From NCBI GenBank assembly GCA_009493725.1, contig VOGB01000004.1, positions 496,001-560,000 of the forward strand: a DNA stretch of 64,000 nt, given 5' to 3'. The notes under the pieces were generated by a model. It was given only the letters and a program-made list of their open reading frames with translations, had not been told where the DNA came from and ran no database searches. This DNA comes from Pseudoramibacter fermentans. GTDB lineage: Bacteria > Bacillota > Clostridia > Eubacteriales > Eubacteriaceae. The translations under genes and the position numbers were made by a program. Numbering within the stretch: the stretch's first letter is position 1; each line of letters begins with the position of its first letter. Below are positions 41,168 through 49,880 of the stretch, piece by piece.

Positions 41168-42811
41168 ATGAAAAAAATCAAACGAACTGCCGCAGCGTAT
41201 TCGTTGTTCAATGCGCTGGGCTATACCAAAGAAGAATTGGAACGTCCGCTCGTCGGCGTGGTCAATTCCTACAATGAAATCGTCCCAGGCCACATGAACC
41301 TGGATAAAATTACAGAAGCCGTCAAGGCGGGCGTCCGTCTCGCGGGCGGCACCCCGATTGAATTCCCGGCGATCGCCGTCTGCGACGGGATCGCGATGGG
41401 CCATCAGGGCATGAAGTATTCCCTCGTCACCCGGGAACTCATTGCGGACTCGACGGAAGCGATGGCCATTGCCCATCATTTCGACGCGTTGGTGATGATT
41501 CCGAACTGTGACAAGAACGTGCCGGGCCTCTTAATGGCGGCGGCCCGTCTGAATCTGCCGACCGTATTCGTCTCTGGCGGCCCGATGCTGGCTGGTCACG
41601 TCGGTGGCCGGAAGGTCAGCCTCTCCGCGATGTTCGAAGCCCAGGGTGCACACCAGGCCGGGAAGATCAACGATGCACAGTTTGACGATTTTGTACAGCA
41701 CACCTGCGAAACCTGCGGTTCCTGCTCGGGAATGTACACGGCAAACAGCATGAACTGCCTGACCGAAGCGATCGGGATGGGCCTCAGAGGAAACGGCACC
41801 ATTCCAGCCGTCTATTCTCAGAGACTGCGTCTGGCGAAGCACGCGGGCATGCAGGTCATGGAAATGATCGAAAAGGATATCCGCCCCCTCGATATCATGA
41901 CAGAAGCGGCCTTTTACAACGCGCTGACCGTCGATATGGCGCTGGGCTGCAGCACCAACACCATGCTCCATCTGCCAGCCATTGCCCACGAAGCGGGCGT
42001 GACGATCAATCCGGACATCGTCAACGAAGTGTCCGACCGTACGCCAAATCTCTGCCATTTAGCACCGGCAGGCGATACGCATATCGAAGATCTGAACGCG
42101 GCCGGTGGGGTTTACGCAGTGATGACGGAACTCAATAAAAAAGGTCTGCTCGATTTGGACTGCATGACTGTCACCGGAAAGACCATGGCTGAAAACCTGA
42201 AGGGTGTTCAGAATTTGGATCCTGAAATCATTCGTCCGATCGATCACCCGTATATGGAAAAGGGCGGCTTGACCATGTTGAAGGGTACGCTGGCCCCGGG
42301 GACCGGTGTCATCAAACAGTCTGCCGTGCTGCCGGAAATGATGGTTCACGAGGGTCCAGCCAAAGTCTTCGATTCTGAAGAAGAAGCACAGGCTGCGATC
42401 GATGGCGGAAAAATTGTCAAGGGCGATGTGGTCGTCATCCGTTACGAAGGCCCGAAGGGCGGCCCGGGCATGCGCGAAATGCTCAACCCGACATCCGCCA
42501 TCATGGGAATGGGCTTAGGCGATTCGGTCGCCCTGATCACAGACGGCCGTTTCTCGGGCGCGACGCGCGGTGCCTGCATCGGACACGTCTCACCGGAAGC
42601 AGCAGCTGGCGGACCGATCGCCTTCGTCGAAGACGGCGACCGCATCCGGATTGACATTCCGAATAGAACCGTTGATTTGCTTGTGTCGGAAGAAGAAATG
42701 GCAAAACGGAAGGCCAATTGGACACCGAAGACGCCGGATATCACGACCGGCTATTTGGCAAGATACGCCAAATTGGTTTCTTCGGCTAATGAAGGCGCGG
42801 TCTTAAAATAA
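41168..42811 (+). CDS. ilvD: Dihydroxy-acid dehydratase
   Basis: The 547-residue iron-sulfur dehydratase is common to the Val, Leu and Ile routes. Cluster cysteines are seen in IPNCDKNVPG (about residue 116) and CETCGSCSGMYTANSMNCLTEA (about 180). ITDGRFSGATRG and GHVSPEAAAGGPIAFVEDGD lie near 460-490. The N-terminus is slightly shorter than in Bacillus but begins correctly before LGYTKEELERPLVGV. It is cotranscribed with leuB 18 bp upstream. Confidence 0.96.
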   Translation: MKKIKRTAAAYSLFNALGYTKEELERPLVGVVNSYNEIVPGHMNLDKITEAVKAGVRLAGGTPIEFPAIAVCDGIAMGHQGMKYSLVTRELIADSTEAMAIAHHFDALVMIPNCDKNVPGLLMAAARLNLPTVFVSGGPMLAGHVGGRKVSLSAMFEAQGAHQAGKINDAQFDDFVQHTCETCGSCSGMYTANSMNCLTEAIGMGLRGNGTIPAVYSQRLRLAKHAGMQVMEMIEKDIRPLDIMTEAAFYNALTVDMALGCSTNTMLHLPAIAHEAGVTINPDIVNEVSDRTPNLCHLAPAGDTHIEDLNAAGGVYAVMTELNKKGLLDLDCMTVTGKTMAENLKGVQNLDPEIIRPIDHPYMEKGGLTMLKGTLAPGTGVIKQSAVLPEMMVHEGPAKVFDSEEEAQAAIDGGKIVKGDVVVIRYEGPKGGPGMREMLNPTSAIMGMGLGDSVALITDGRFSGATRGACIGHVSPEAAAGGPIAFVEDGDRIRIDIPNRTVDLLVSEEEMAKRKANWTPKTPDITTGYLARYAKLVSSANEGAVLK

Positions 42812-42833
42812 AGAGGGAGTCACGGAAATCAAT

Positions 42834-44501
42834 ATGAATCTAAACAGTCAGAAATTAAAGGGTTCGGAAATTGTCGTAAAGTGTCTGCAGGAACAGGGTG
42901 TGGAATACGTGTTCTCATATCCAGGCGGTGCGGTTATTCCGCTGTTTGACGCTTTTTATCGGATGGATCACAATATCCATCAGGTTGAACCCTGCCACGA
43001 ACAAAACGGGATTCACGCGGCGGAAGGCTACGCCCGTGCCAGCGGCAAAGTCGGGGTCGGTATCACGACCTCAGGTCCTGGGGCGACGAATGCAGTCACA
43101 GCCATTGCCGACGCACACATGGACTCGACGCCGCTGGTCGTCTTCACCGGCCAGGTTACGCAGCAGCTTTTGGGGAAGGATTCCTTCCAGGAAGTTGACA
43201 TCACGAGCATCACGCTGCCAATTACGAAACACAATTTTATCATCAAGGACATCACGATGCTGGCGCCGACGATCCGCGAAGCTTTTAGAATTGCTCAAAG
43301 CGGTCGGCCGGGGCCAGTGGTCATCGACGTGCCGAAGGATATCTTTTTAGCGGAAACGGTCTACACGCCGGAAAAACCCTATCTGCTCGATGTCAACCGC
43401 CCGACACCGCAGCGCGACGCGTTAAACCGCGCGGCTAAATACATCAATAGAGCGGAACGCCCGGTAATTTACGCCGGCGGCGGCGTCATCAAAGCGGGCG
43501 CCTCGGAAATGCTGGTCAAATTTGCAGAAAAGACCGGAATTCCTGTTGCCAATTCGCTGATGGGCTTAGGCAGCATTCCGAGAGACAACCCGTTGTCATT
43601 GGGGCTTGTCGGGATGCACGGCTCTCAGGAATGCAACCTCGCAGTCATTAACTGCGACACGCTCATTGCCATCGGGGCCAGATTCTCAGACCGCGTTACC
43701 GGGAATATTAACGAATTCATGCGCGACAAAAAGATCATTCAGGTCGATGTCGATGCCACTGAATTTGAAAAGAATGTCGAAGCGAACGTGCATATTTGTG
43801 CGGATGTCGCCGATGTGCTGCCGAAGCTTTACAATCTGGTGGAAGAAAAATCTTATCCGGAATGGTACAAGCAGATTGCAGAATGGCCGCTCGAAGAAAA
43901 ACCGGAAACGGAATACCATCCGAAGACGATCATTCATCACATTAACAAGGCCTTTGAAGACGCCTACGTGGTGACGGAAGTCGGTCAGCATCAGATGTGG
44001 GTCGGTCAGCATTGGAAATTTAAATTCCCCAATCAGTACATCACATCCGGCGGCTTAGGTACAATGGGATTCGGCATGGGTGCTGCCATTGGCTGTCAGT
44101 TTGCCCATCCGGACAAGCAGGTGCTTCTGATCGCAGGAGATGGCTCGTTTAGAATGAACTTTACGGAATTGACGACGATCCGCCGCTACAATCTGCCGAT
44201 CAAGATTTTTCTGTTTAACAATGAAACCCTCGGAATGGTGCGCCAGTGGCAGAAATTGTTCAACGACCGCCGCTACGCCCAGACGGATTTGACGGATCAC
44301 GCGGTGGATTATTTGAAATTGGCTGACGCGTTCAACATTAAAAATTACGACGTCACCGATTTAAAATCTCTGGATCAGACCCTGGAAGAAATCAAGGATC
44401 TCGATGAACCAGTTCTGGTCAATTGCCACATTGATCACGACGAAGGCGTGTATCCAATGGTTCCGGCAGGGAAGCCGATTGACGAAATTTATTACGAATA
44501 A
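42834..44501 (+). CDS. ilvB: Acetolactate synthase, catalytic subunit
   Basis: The 555-residue thiamine diphosphate enzyme has FSYPGGAVIPLFDAFY, the catalytic Glu in EPCHEQNGIHAAEGYARASGK (about residue 48) and TSGPGATNAVT. The ThDP-binding motif is GDGSFRMNFTELTTIRRYNLPIKIFLFNN (about 437). It makes acetolactate and acetohydroxybutyrate. The regulatory subunit IlvN is not encoded nearby, and ilvC is also absent from the window. A terminator closes the operon. Confidence 0.95.
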   Translation: MNLNSQKLKGSEIVVKCLQEQGVEYVFSYPGGAVIPLFDAFYRMDHNIHQVEPCHEQNGIHAAEGYARASGKVGVGITTSGPGATNAVTAIADAHMDSTPLVVFTGQVTQQLLGKDSFQEVDITSITLPITKHNFIIKDITMLAPTIREAFRIAQSGRPGPVVIDVPKDIFLAETVYTPEKPYLLDVNRPTPQRDALNRAAKYINRAERPVIYAGGGVIKAGASEMLVKFAEKTGIPVANSLMGLGSIPRDNPLSLGLVGMHGSQECNLAVINCDTLIAIGARFSDRVTGNINEFMRDKKIIQVDVDATEFEKNVEANVHICADVADVLPKLYNLVEEKSYPEWYKQIAEWPLEEKPETEYHPKTIIHHINKAFEDAYVVTEVGQHQMWVGQHWKFKFPNQYITSGGLGTMGFGMGAAIGCQFAHPDKQVLLIAGDGSFRMNFTELTTIRRYNLPIKIFLFNNETLGMVRQWQKLFNDRRYAQTDLTDHAVDYLKLADAFNIKNYDVTDLKSLDQTLEEIKDLDEPVLVNCHIDHDEGVYPMVPAGKPIDEIYYE

Positions 44502-44517
44502 TTCAACCCTTTTCAAT

Positions 44518-44547
44518 AAAGCGAGGCGAAAGTCTCGCTTTTTTTAT
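44518..44547 (+). terminator. Terminator of the cimA-ilvB operon
   Basis: AAAGCGAG and CTCGCTTT form an 8-bp stem with an 8-nt loop, followed by a T tract. Confidence 0.9.
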
Positions 44548-44629
44548 TTTTTATTTATGAGTGCAGGACTTTTCTTTTTTGTAAAATATTGTATAATATA
44601 TGCAGAAATGAATAGCGCGGGTTGAAATC

Positions 44630-45382
44630 ATGATGCAGATTATTTTTTCGTGGATCATCGGCTCGGTTTTAGGCAGCTTTGTAACCTGCTGGTGTGACAG
44701 ACAGATATCCGGCCAATCCATTTTGTCAGGCCGCAGTCATTGCGATGCATGCGGTCAGGTGGTGCGCTGGCGGGATTTGATCCCGATTGTCTCCTACATC
44801 CGCCTTAAGGGAAGGTGCCGAGACTGCGGCGCCCCGATTGGAATCACCTGCCTGATCAACGAAATTGTACCGGCTGTGCTCTTCGCTTATTTTGCGTATA
44901 AGTGGGGATGGCAGCTCTGGTCGATTCGATTGGCGGGGCTTACGTTGGTGCTGATGGCGGTCTCGACGATTGACGCCCGTGAGCAGATTATCCCAGATGT
45001 TTTAATCGTGACAGGGATCTTGTGGTGGATTTTAACGACGTGGCTGCTTCATTTGTCCTTTTTAAAAGGGGTTGCCGGCGGATTGGCTTTAGGCGCCTTG
45101 GTCTGGCTCACGGCAGTCATCATGGACCGCGTTTTAAACCGCGAATCCCTTGGCGGCGGTGACATTAAATTGTTCTTTATGACAGGGCTGTATGTGACCA
45201 TCAATTTTGCCTTTTGGCACTTAATCCTTTCGGCGTGTACAGGCTTGTTGATTTACAGCATCAAGGGGCACAAGGGCCAGAATGAAGAAGAGCTGGCATT
45301 TGGACCGGCGATTGCAATATCCACGATGGTTTGTCTCTTAACAGAGCCAATTTTTGTACGATTCTTTTCGTCATTCAACTAA
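44630..45382 (+). CDS. Prepilin peptidase (A24 family)
   Basis: The 250-residue polytopic membrane protein has the methyltransferase-domain zinc cysteines CDACG and CRDCG (residues ~38-66). Both catalytic aspartates are present, in STIDAREQIIPD (about residue 106) and GGGDIKLFFM (about 178). It should cleave the leader of type IV prepilin-like proteins. No pilin, PilB or PilC genes are in the window, so its substrates lie elsewhere. The start is 44630, two codons before a second possible Met; no strong ribosome site is seen. TATAAT lies at 44592-44597. Confidence 0.92.
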   Translation: MMQIIFSWIIGSVLGSFVTCWCDRQISGQSILSGRSHCDACGQVVRWRDLIPIVSYIRLKGRCRDCGAPIGITCLINEIVPAVLFAYFAYKWGWQLWSIRLAGLTLVLMAVSTIDAREQIIPDVLIVTGILWWILTTWLLHLSFLKGVAGGLALGALVWLTAVIMDRVLNRESLGGGDIKLFFMTGLYVTINFAFWHLILSACTGLLIYSIKGHKGQNEEELAFGPAIAISTMVCLLTEPIFVRFFSSFN

Positions 45383-45406
45383 TCATTAAAGAGGGATACA
45401 AGAGAA

Positions 45407-46324
45407 ATGAAGAAAAAAGGGAAAACATTATTAACGGGTTTGGGATTGATTTTGACACTCGCACTGTGTCTGACGGCCTGCGGCACCAGCAAAACGCAGG
45501 AGATCACGTCGAAAAGCCACAGTGTTATCAAGTCCATTGGGACGGCGTCCAATAATTTGAACGCGTACAAGGCCAAGGTTCAGAATAAAACGGGCAAGAA
45601 GATCACCAGCGTCGAAATTAAAAATTCGATTGATAATGAGTACGGGGACGATTTATTGGATTCAGGCGATACCTTCAAAAATAACGAGGTGCGCTACATG
45701 TATTACGACGCGACAGATGCCGTGAATACCGCTCAGGAAGATGGCAAGGAAGAATCGTCGATTAAATATTACGTCAAAGTGACACTGGACAACGACTCGA
45801 CTTACGTAATCAGCAAATTCCCCTTCAATAAAATCAAGGGAACCGCGAAAATTTACTTTGATTCGGATAAAGAAGTCTGTTACTTAATTTACACCAATAA
45901 ATCCGGAAAGAAGATCAATACTAAGAAAAAAGAAAAGAAGAGCGGCGTATCGTCGTCGAGCAGTTCTTCTTCATCCTCCAGCAGCTCATCGTCCTACAAT
46001 GATTCTTCGTCGAGCAGCTCGTCATCGTACAGCAGTGGACGTTACGGTGTTGGCAGCAGTTCGAGCAACGGTTATTCAAGTGGGACAGGCAGCCAAAGCA
46101 GTGGACGCTACGGCGCTGGCACAAGTTCGGGCAATAATTATTATAGAAATTACAATAATAATAATGGAAATACCGGTAGTAATACTGGCGGAAATACTGG
46201 TGGCAATACCGGTGGGAATACTGGAGGTACCACAGGTGGAACAACTGGCGGTACTACAGGTGGAACAACTGGAGGGAACACTGGTGGCACCACAGGTGGA
46301 ACGACCGGTGGCGTAACACAGTAA
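45407..46324 (+). CDS. Ser-rich, TGG-repeat lipoprotein of unknown function
   Basis: The 305-residue protein has a lipoprotein signal peptide with lipobox LTAC (Cys at about residue 25). A folded domain follows (residues ~45-165), with DDLLDSGDTFKNNEVRYMYYD and an apparent beta-rich pattern. Then come a serine run (about 182-205), a Ser/Gly/Tyr region with two copies of SSGRYG, an Asn-rich stretch and a tail of Thr-Gly-Gly-Asn/Thr repeats. The tail probably spans or interacts with the cell wall. I do not recognise the folded domain. The neighbours are a prepilin peptidase upstream and an SGNH hydrolase 5 bp downstream, so it is likely exported with an envelope role. Confidence 0.8.
   Translation: MKKKGKTLLTGLGLILTLALCLTACGTSKTQEITSKSHSVIKSIGTASNNLNAYKAKVQNKTGKKITSVEIKNSIDNEYGDDLLDSGDTFKNNEVRYMYYDATDAVNTAQEDGKEESSIKYYVKVTLDNDSTYVISKFPFNKIKGTAKIYFDSDKEVCYLIYTNKSGKKINTKKKEKKSGVSSSSSSSSSSSSSSSYNDSSSSSSSSYSSGRYGVGSSSSNGYSSGTGSQSSGRYGAGTSSGNNYYRNYNNNNGNTGSNTGGNTGGNTGGNTGGTTGGTTGGTTGGTTGGNTGGTTGGTTGGVTQ
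46171..46320 (+). repeat. 12-bp-period repeat encoding TGGN/TGGT units
   Basis: About 12 tandem tetrapeptide units (TGGN then TGGT) end the lipoprotein. Threonine codons vary among ACT/ACC/ACA/ACG and glycine codons among GGT/GGC/GGA/GGG. The repeat is therefore conserved in protein rather than in DNA. Confidence 0.85.
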
Positions 46325-46329
46325 GATTT

Positions 46330-47373
46330 ATGAATTTTATAAAACAATTAATAGCTAAAGCTTTAGCCATCACTGCCATCATCATTTTGGCAGTGGTGGC
46401 TTATTGCGCGTGGAGCGCGCCGTATTTTAAGCAGCTTGGCGTGCTCGGCGGCCTTGAGATCCAACAGCCTAAAATGCCGGCAATCAATTGCTGGGGCGAC
46501 AGCCTGACGCAGGGGGTTTTTGGTGAAGGTGAAACTTATCCCAAAGCCCTAAGGCGCATCATCGCGCGCCAGCTGACGGCAAACGGTTATCCGCAAAGTG
46601 TGCCAGTTGTCCGCAATCTTGGGATCAGCGGCGAAACGAGTCTCGAAATCGCCTGTCGTGGCGGCCTCGCGATGCGGACTCAGTCGCCGATTCGCATTAA
46701 TCAGGGTGAACGGCAGATCTTTAGAATCACAGCGGACGGCGGCAAGGCCGTTTCAATCCTGAGACTGGGCGATACGGGCGTCAATCCAGTTAAAATTGGC
46801 TCTGTCGTCGGGCGGCTCGACCGAATTGACGATGAAAATCATTACACCTTCACGCCGACGCACGTCCGTTATCAGGATACCCTTCCGAAAAATTCAAGAG
46901 TAGTTACCTACGCAGCTGCGCATTACCGCTCGGCGATCCCGGTGATTTTCATCGGGCAGAACGGCGGCTACACCAATACTGCGGATCTGATCCGTCAGCA
47001 GAAGGCGATCATTCACAATCAAATCGGCGCAGAGCATCAGTACATTGTCGTGGGGTTGCACACCGGAACCGCGAAACAGCGGACGGCTTTGGAAAAAAAG
47101 ATGCAGCAGACTTACGGTGATCATTACATCAATTTAAGAAAGATTTTGTCGAAAAACGGCACCAAAATCGCGGGCATCAAGGCGACAAAGGAAGACCGGC
47201 GCATGATGCGCGCGGGTATGGTACCGGCCAGTTTACTGGCAGACGACCATCTGCATTTCAACGCCAAAGGATATCGGACGGTCGCTAAAGTAATTTACGC
47301 GAGGATGACCGCACTTAAACTTATCCGTTATCCCCTTGGTGCGCAGTCAATTGTAAAGAATTATTACGAATAA
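46330..47373 (+). CDS. SGNH/GDSL-type hydrolase, membrane-anchored
   Basis: The 347-residue protein has an N-terminal transmembrane or signal-anchor segment (about residues 10-30). The SGNH fold shows nucleophile Ser in WGDSLTQGVFG (about residue 56), block II RNLGISGETS, block III IGQNGGYTN with Asn (about 218) and the Asp/His pair in DDHLHFNAKGY (about 308). It is likely an extracellular esterase, possibly acting on cell-wall or surface polymers. It starts 5 bp after the lipoprotein stop, so the two are probably cotranslated. Confidence 0.82.
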   Translation: MNFIKQLIAKALAITAIIILAVVAYCAWSAPYFKQLGVLGGLEIQQPKMPAINCWGDSLTQGVFGEGETYPKALRRIIARQLTANGYPQSVPVVRNLGISGETSLEIACRGGLAMRTQSPIRINQGERQIFRITADGGKAVSILRLGDTGVNPVKIGSVVGRLDRIDDENHYTFTPTHVRYQDTLPKNSRVVTYAAAHYRSAIPVIFIGQNGGYTNTADLIRQQKAIIHNQIGAEHQYIVVGLHTGTAKQRTALEKKMQQTYGDHYINLRKILSKNGTKIAGIKATKEDRRMMRAGMVPASLLADDHLHFNAKGYRTVAKVIYARMTALKLIRYPLGAQSIVKNYYE

Positions 47374-47384
47374 AGGAGAGGCCT

Positions 47385-48764
47385 ATGGCAAAAATAAAGA
47401 CCCAGTACAAATGCAGCAACTGCGGCCACGTTGTGCCGAAATGGATGGGCCGATGCTCCCAGTGTGGCGCCTGGAATACCTTTGAGGAAGTGGTCGAGAC
47501 GCCGAAGATTTCCGAGAAGGCTCGGCAGACCGGCCGGGAAAGAGGCGTTTACAACCAGCCCCGAAGACTTTCTGAAATTTCATCGAAGCAGGAAAATCGT
47601 CTTTCAACGAAAAACGAAGAGCTCGACCGCGTGCTCGGCGGCGGCATTGTCCGCGGCGGAGTTGCGCTGCTGGGCGGCGACCCCGGCATCGGGAAATCGA
47701 CGCTGCTTCTTCAGATGACCGAAAACGTTGCGAGTCAAAATTACAAGGTGCTGTACATTTCCGGAGAAGAATCCGAGCAGCAGATCAAGATGCGGGCGGA
47801 TCGGATGCACATTCAGTCGGACTCCGCCTTTTTTCTGTCTGAAATTAACATGACCTACATCCGCCAGACCGTGGTGAAGGAAAAGCCGAATCTGGTCATC
47901 ATCGATTCGATTCAAACCATGTACAATCCCGAAATTACCTCAGCACCGGGGTCCGTGACACAGATCAGAGAAAATGCCAACGCCCTGATCCAAATCGCCA
48001 AGAAAGACGGCATCTCGATGTTTTTCGTCGGACACGTGACGAAGGAGGGCAATCTCGCCGGCCCAAGGGTGTTAGAGCACATGGTCGATACGGTTTTGTA
48101 TTTTGAAGGCGAGAAATACCACGCGTACCGAATGCTTCGGGCTGTGAAAAACCGTTTTGGTTCGACCAATGAGCTCGGTATTTTTGAAATGACGGATCGG
48201 GGCCTGCTTCCGGTCCAGAATCCTTCTGGGACGATGCTTGTGTCCAGGCCTCAAAACACCTGCGGTTCGGTGGTCGTCCCGATCGTGGAAGGCACGCGGC
48301 CGCTCTTGGTCGAACTTCAAGGGCTGGTTTCCGCGTCGGATTACGCGAACCCCAGGCGCATGGCAACGGGCTTTGACTACAACCGCATGATTCTGCTGGT
48401 TGCGATTATGGAAAAACGGATGGGGCTCAATATGAAGCAGATGGACGCGTACATCAACATTGTCGGCGGCATCCGAATCGATGAACCGGCCGCAGATCTG
48501 GCCGTATGCTGTGCGCTGTATTCCAGCTACAATGATTTTGAAATCCCAAGGGATATGCTGGTGATCGGCGAGGTTGGCCTGACGGGAGAAGTGAGAAATA
48601 TTCAGGATGTCGACAAACGGCTGACCGAAGGGAAGAAGCTGGGCTTTACGCGGTGTATCCTGCCGAAGAGCAACGAAAAGGCAATCGAGAAAGTTGGCAA
48701 GACGTTAACGCTTTATCCAGTCGACAATATCGCTCAGGCCTTTCACGCTTTAAAACGCAAATAA
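47385..48764 (+). CDS. radA: DNA repair protein RadA
   Basis: The 459-residue RecA-related helicase-like protein acts in branch migration. It has an N-terminal zinc finger (CSNCGHVVPKWMGRCSQCGAW, residues ~10-30), Walker A GGDPGIGKSTLLLQ (about residue 97), the RadA-specific KNRFGSTNELGIFEM (about 253) and a C-terminal Lon-like domain with GGIRIDEPAADLAVCCALYSS (about 363). AAAGGAGAGG precedes the ATG, 11 bp after the SGNH gene. Confidence 0.97.
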   Translation: MAKIKTQYKCSNCGHVVPKWMGRCSQCGAWNTFEEVVETPKISEKARQTGRERGVYNQPRRLSEISSKQENRLSTKNEELDRVLGGGIVRGGVALLGGDPGIGKSTLLLQMTENVASQNYKVLYISGEESEQQIKMRADRMHIQSDSAFFLSEINMTYIRQTVVKEKPNLVIIDSIQTMYNPEITSAPGSVTQIRENANALIQIAKKDGISMFFVGHVTKEGNLAGPRVLEHMVDTVLYFEGEKYHAYRMLRAVKNRFGSTNELGIFEMTDRGLLPVQNPSGTMLVSRPQNTCGSVVVPIVEGTRPLLVELQGLVSASDYANPRRMATGFDYNRMILLVAIMEKRMGLNMKQMDAYINIVGGIRIDEPAADLAVCCALYSSYNDFEIPRDMLVIGEVGLTGEVRNIQDVDKRLTEGKKLGFTRCILPKSNEKAIEKVGKTLTLYPVDNIAQAFHALKRK

Positions 48765-48797
48765 TTGAAAACGCAACGAATCGGCAATATTTTATCC

Positions 48798-48826
48798 TTC
48801 ACAAAAAAATAAAAGTAGATTATAAT
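48798..48826 (+). promoter_or_regulatory. ssrS: 6S RNA promoter
   Basis: TTCACA and TATAAT are separated by 17 bp, ending about 6 bp before the RNA's 5' end. Confidence 0.7.
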
Positions 48827-48831
48827 ATAGG

Positions 48832-49008
48832 TATCCTGAAGTGTACGTTACCACACTATTTTTGAACCTACATCTTTTTACAGGGAGTCTGGATGTTCTT
48901 TGCTCGATGCCGAGCCACCTCGAGTGGATGGCAGAGAATGTGAAGACAAGACACCCACCTAGCATCCGCTAGGCGTCAAAAATATGGGACGGCACATTCG
49001 GGATTTTT
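48832..49008 (+). ncRNA. ssrS: 6S RNA
   Basis: The 285-bp gap after radA holds a ~177-nt RNA. Its ends pair: TCCTGAA plus GTGT at the 5' side with GGCACA and TTCGGGA at the 3' side. This is the same closing-stem pattern as other 6S RNAs (E. coli 3' end GGCAUCUCGGAG). A middle part with TTTTTGAACCTACAT and a CCTAGC/GCTAGG hairpin near the 3' end fit the clostridial form. A sigma-A promoter lies just upstream and a T tract just downstream. 6S RNA sequesters housekeeping RNA polymerase by mimicking an open promoter. Confidence 0.82.
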
Positions 49009-49049
49009 TAATTTCAGAATCAATAATAGAATAAATTTGTGATAATCCT

Positions 49050-49874
49050 ATGAAAGAACAGTTAGAAAGAGATCAAATCATCCATTTGTCCGGTACGGAC
49101 AATACCCGCGATTTGGGCGGCCTGCAGACGGCAGATCACCACGTGGTCCGGCGGGGAAGACTTATTAGAAGTGATCATTTAAACCGCCTCACAGAAAAAG
49201 ATTGTACAATATTATCAGAGCAGTACAAGGTAAAGGTCGTCGTCGATTTGCGGAGAGAGAGTGAATCTAAGCGCCAGCCTGACCAGGCGATTGCCGGGGC
49301 GGTTTTGGTGCACGACCCACTGGTTCCGGAGATTGCACGGGCCAAAACCTTCGCTCAGATTAGCGGTGTAGGCGAATTGATGCTTGAATCCGTGCATCAT
49401 ATGAATGACGATGTATTGGCTTACCAAACCGAGCGTTATGCCGAGGCGGCTTTGTCTGATTTTACAGCCGAGGCCATTCAGAAATGGGTGGCGCTTTTGC
49501 TCGATACGGAGGACGGCGCGGTGCTCTGGCACTGCACGGCAGGCAAGGACCGGACAGGTGTTTTGGCGGCCTTGATTCTTTTGATTTTAGGGGTGCCCAT
49601 CGAGACGGTAAGAGCGAATTATCTACTCACCAATCAAATCATTCGTCAGAAAATTCAATGGATCGTCGATAAGACGCGGGACGTCACCACAGATCTCAAC
49701 TTACTCAAACAGGTCGAGCTGCTCTGCTCCGTTCACGGCAATTATTTCGATGCGGTGATTTCAGCGATCGAGGCCCATTACGGCAGCTTGTCTAAATACG
49801 TCCACCAGCATCTGCACATTTCGGATGAAATGATTGCAGCGCTTCAAAATTCGTACTTAATTTCAAGGAGGTAA
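49050..49874 (+). CDS. Tyrosine-protein phosphatase
   Basis: The 274-residue protein resembles the bacterial Y_phosphatase3 family (PF13350). It has NTRDLGGLQTADHHVVRRGRLIRSDHLNRLTE (residues ~17-50) and the P-loop HCTAGKDRTGV (about residue 167) with catalytic Cys and Arg. YLLTNQ follows downstream. Such enzymes dephosphorylate tyrosine and sometimes phosphoinositides. No signal peptide is seen. The ATG at 49050 has no strong ribosome site. Confidence 0.88.
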   Translation: MKEQLERDQIIHLSGTDNTRDLGGLQTADHHVVRRGRLIRSDHLNRLTEKDCTILSEQYKVKVVVDLRRESESKRQPDQAIAGAVLVHDPLVPEIARAKTFAQISGVGELMLESVHHMNDDVLAYQTERYAEAALSDFTAEAIQKWVALLLDTEDGAVLWHCTAGKDRTGVLAALILLILGVPIETVRANYLLTNQIIRQKIQWIVDKTRDVTTDLNLLKQVELLCSVHGNYFDAVISAIEAHYGSLSKYVHQHLHISDEMIAALQNSYLISRR

Positions 49875-49880
49875 ATGTAG

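Noticed and set aside
46171..46320. Short-period tandem repeat considered as a CRISPR-like array
   Set aside because: The period is 12 bp inside a coding frame, with no spacers and no cas genes.
46150..46347. Minus-strand frame of Val-Pro-Pro repeats
   Set aside because: It is the reverse reading of the Thr-Gly-Gly repeat in the lipoprotein gene and lacks a ribosome site.
48832..49008. RNase P RNA or tmRNA
   Set aside because: It lacks GAGGAAAGUCC of RNase P and any tag-peptide frame or tRNA-like end of tmRNA; the paired ends fit 6S RNA better.
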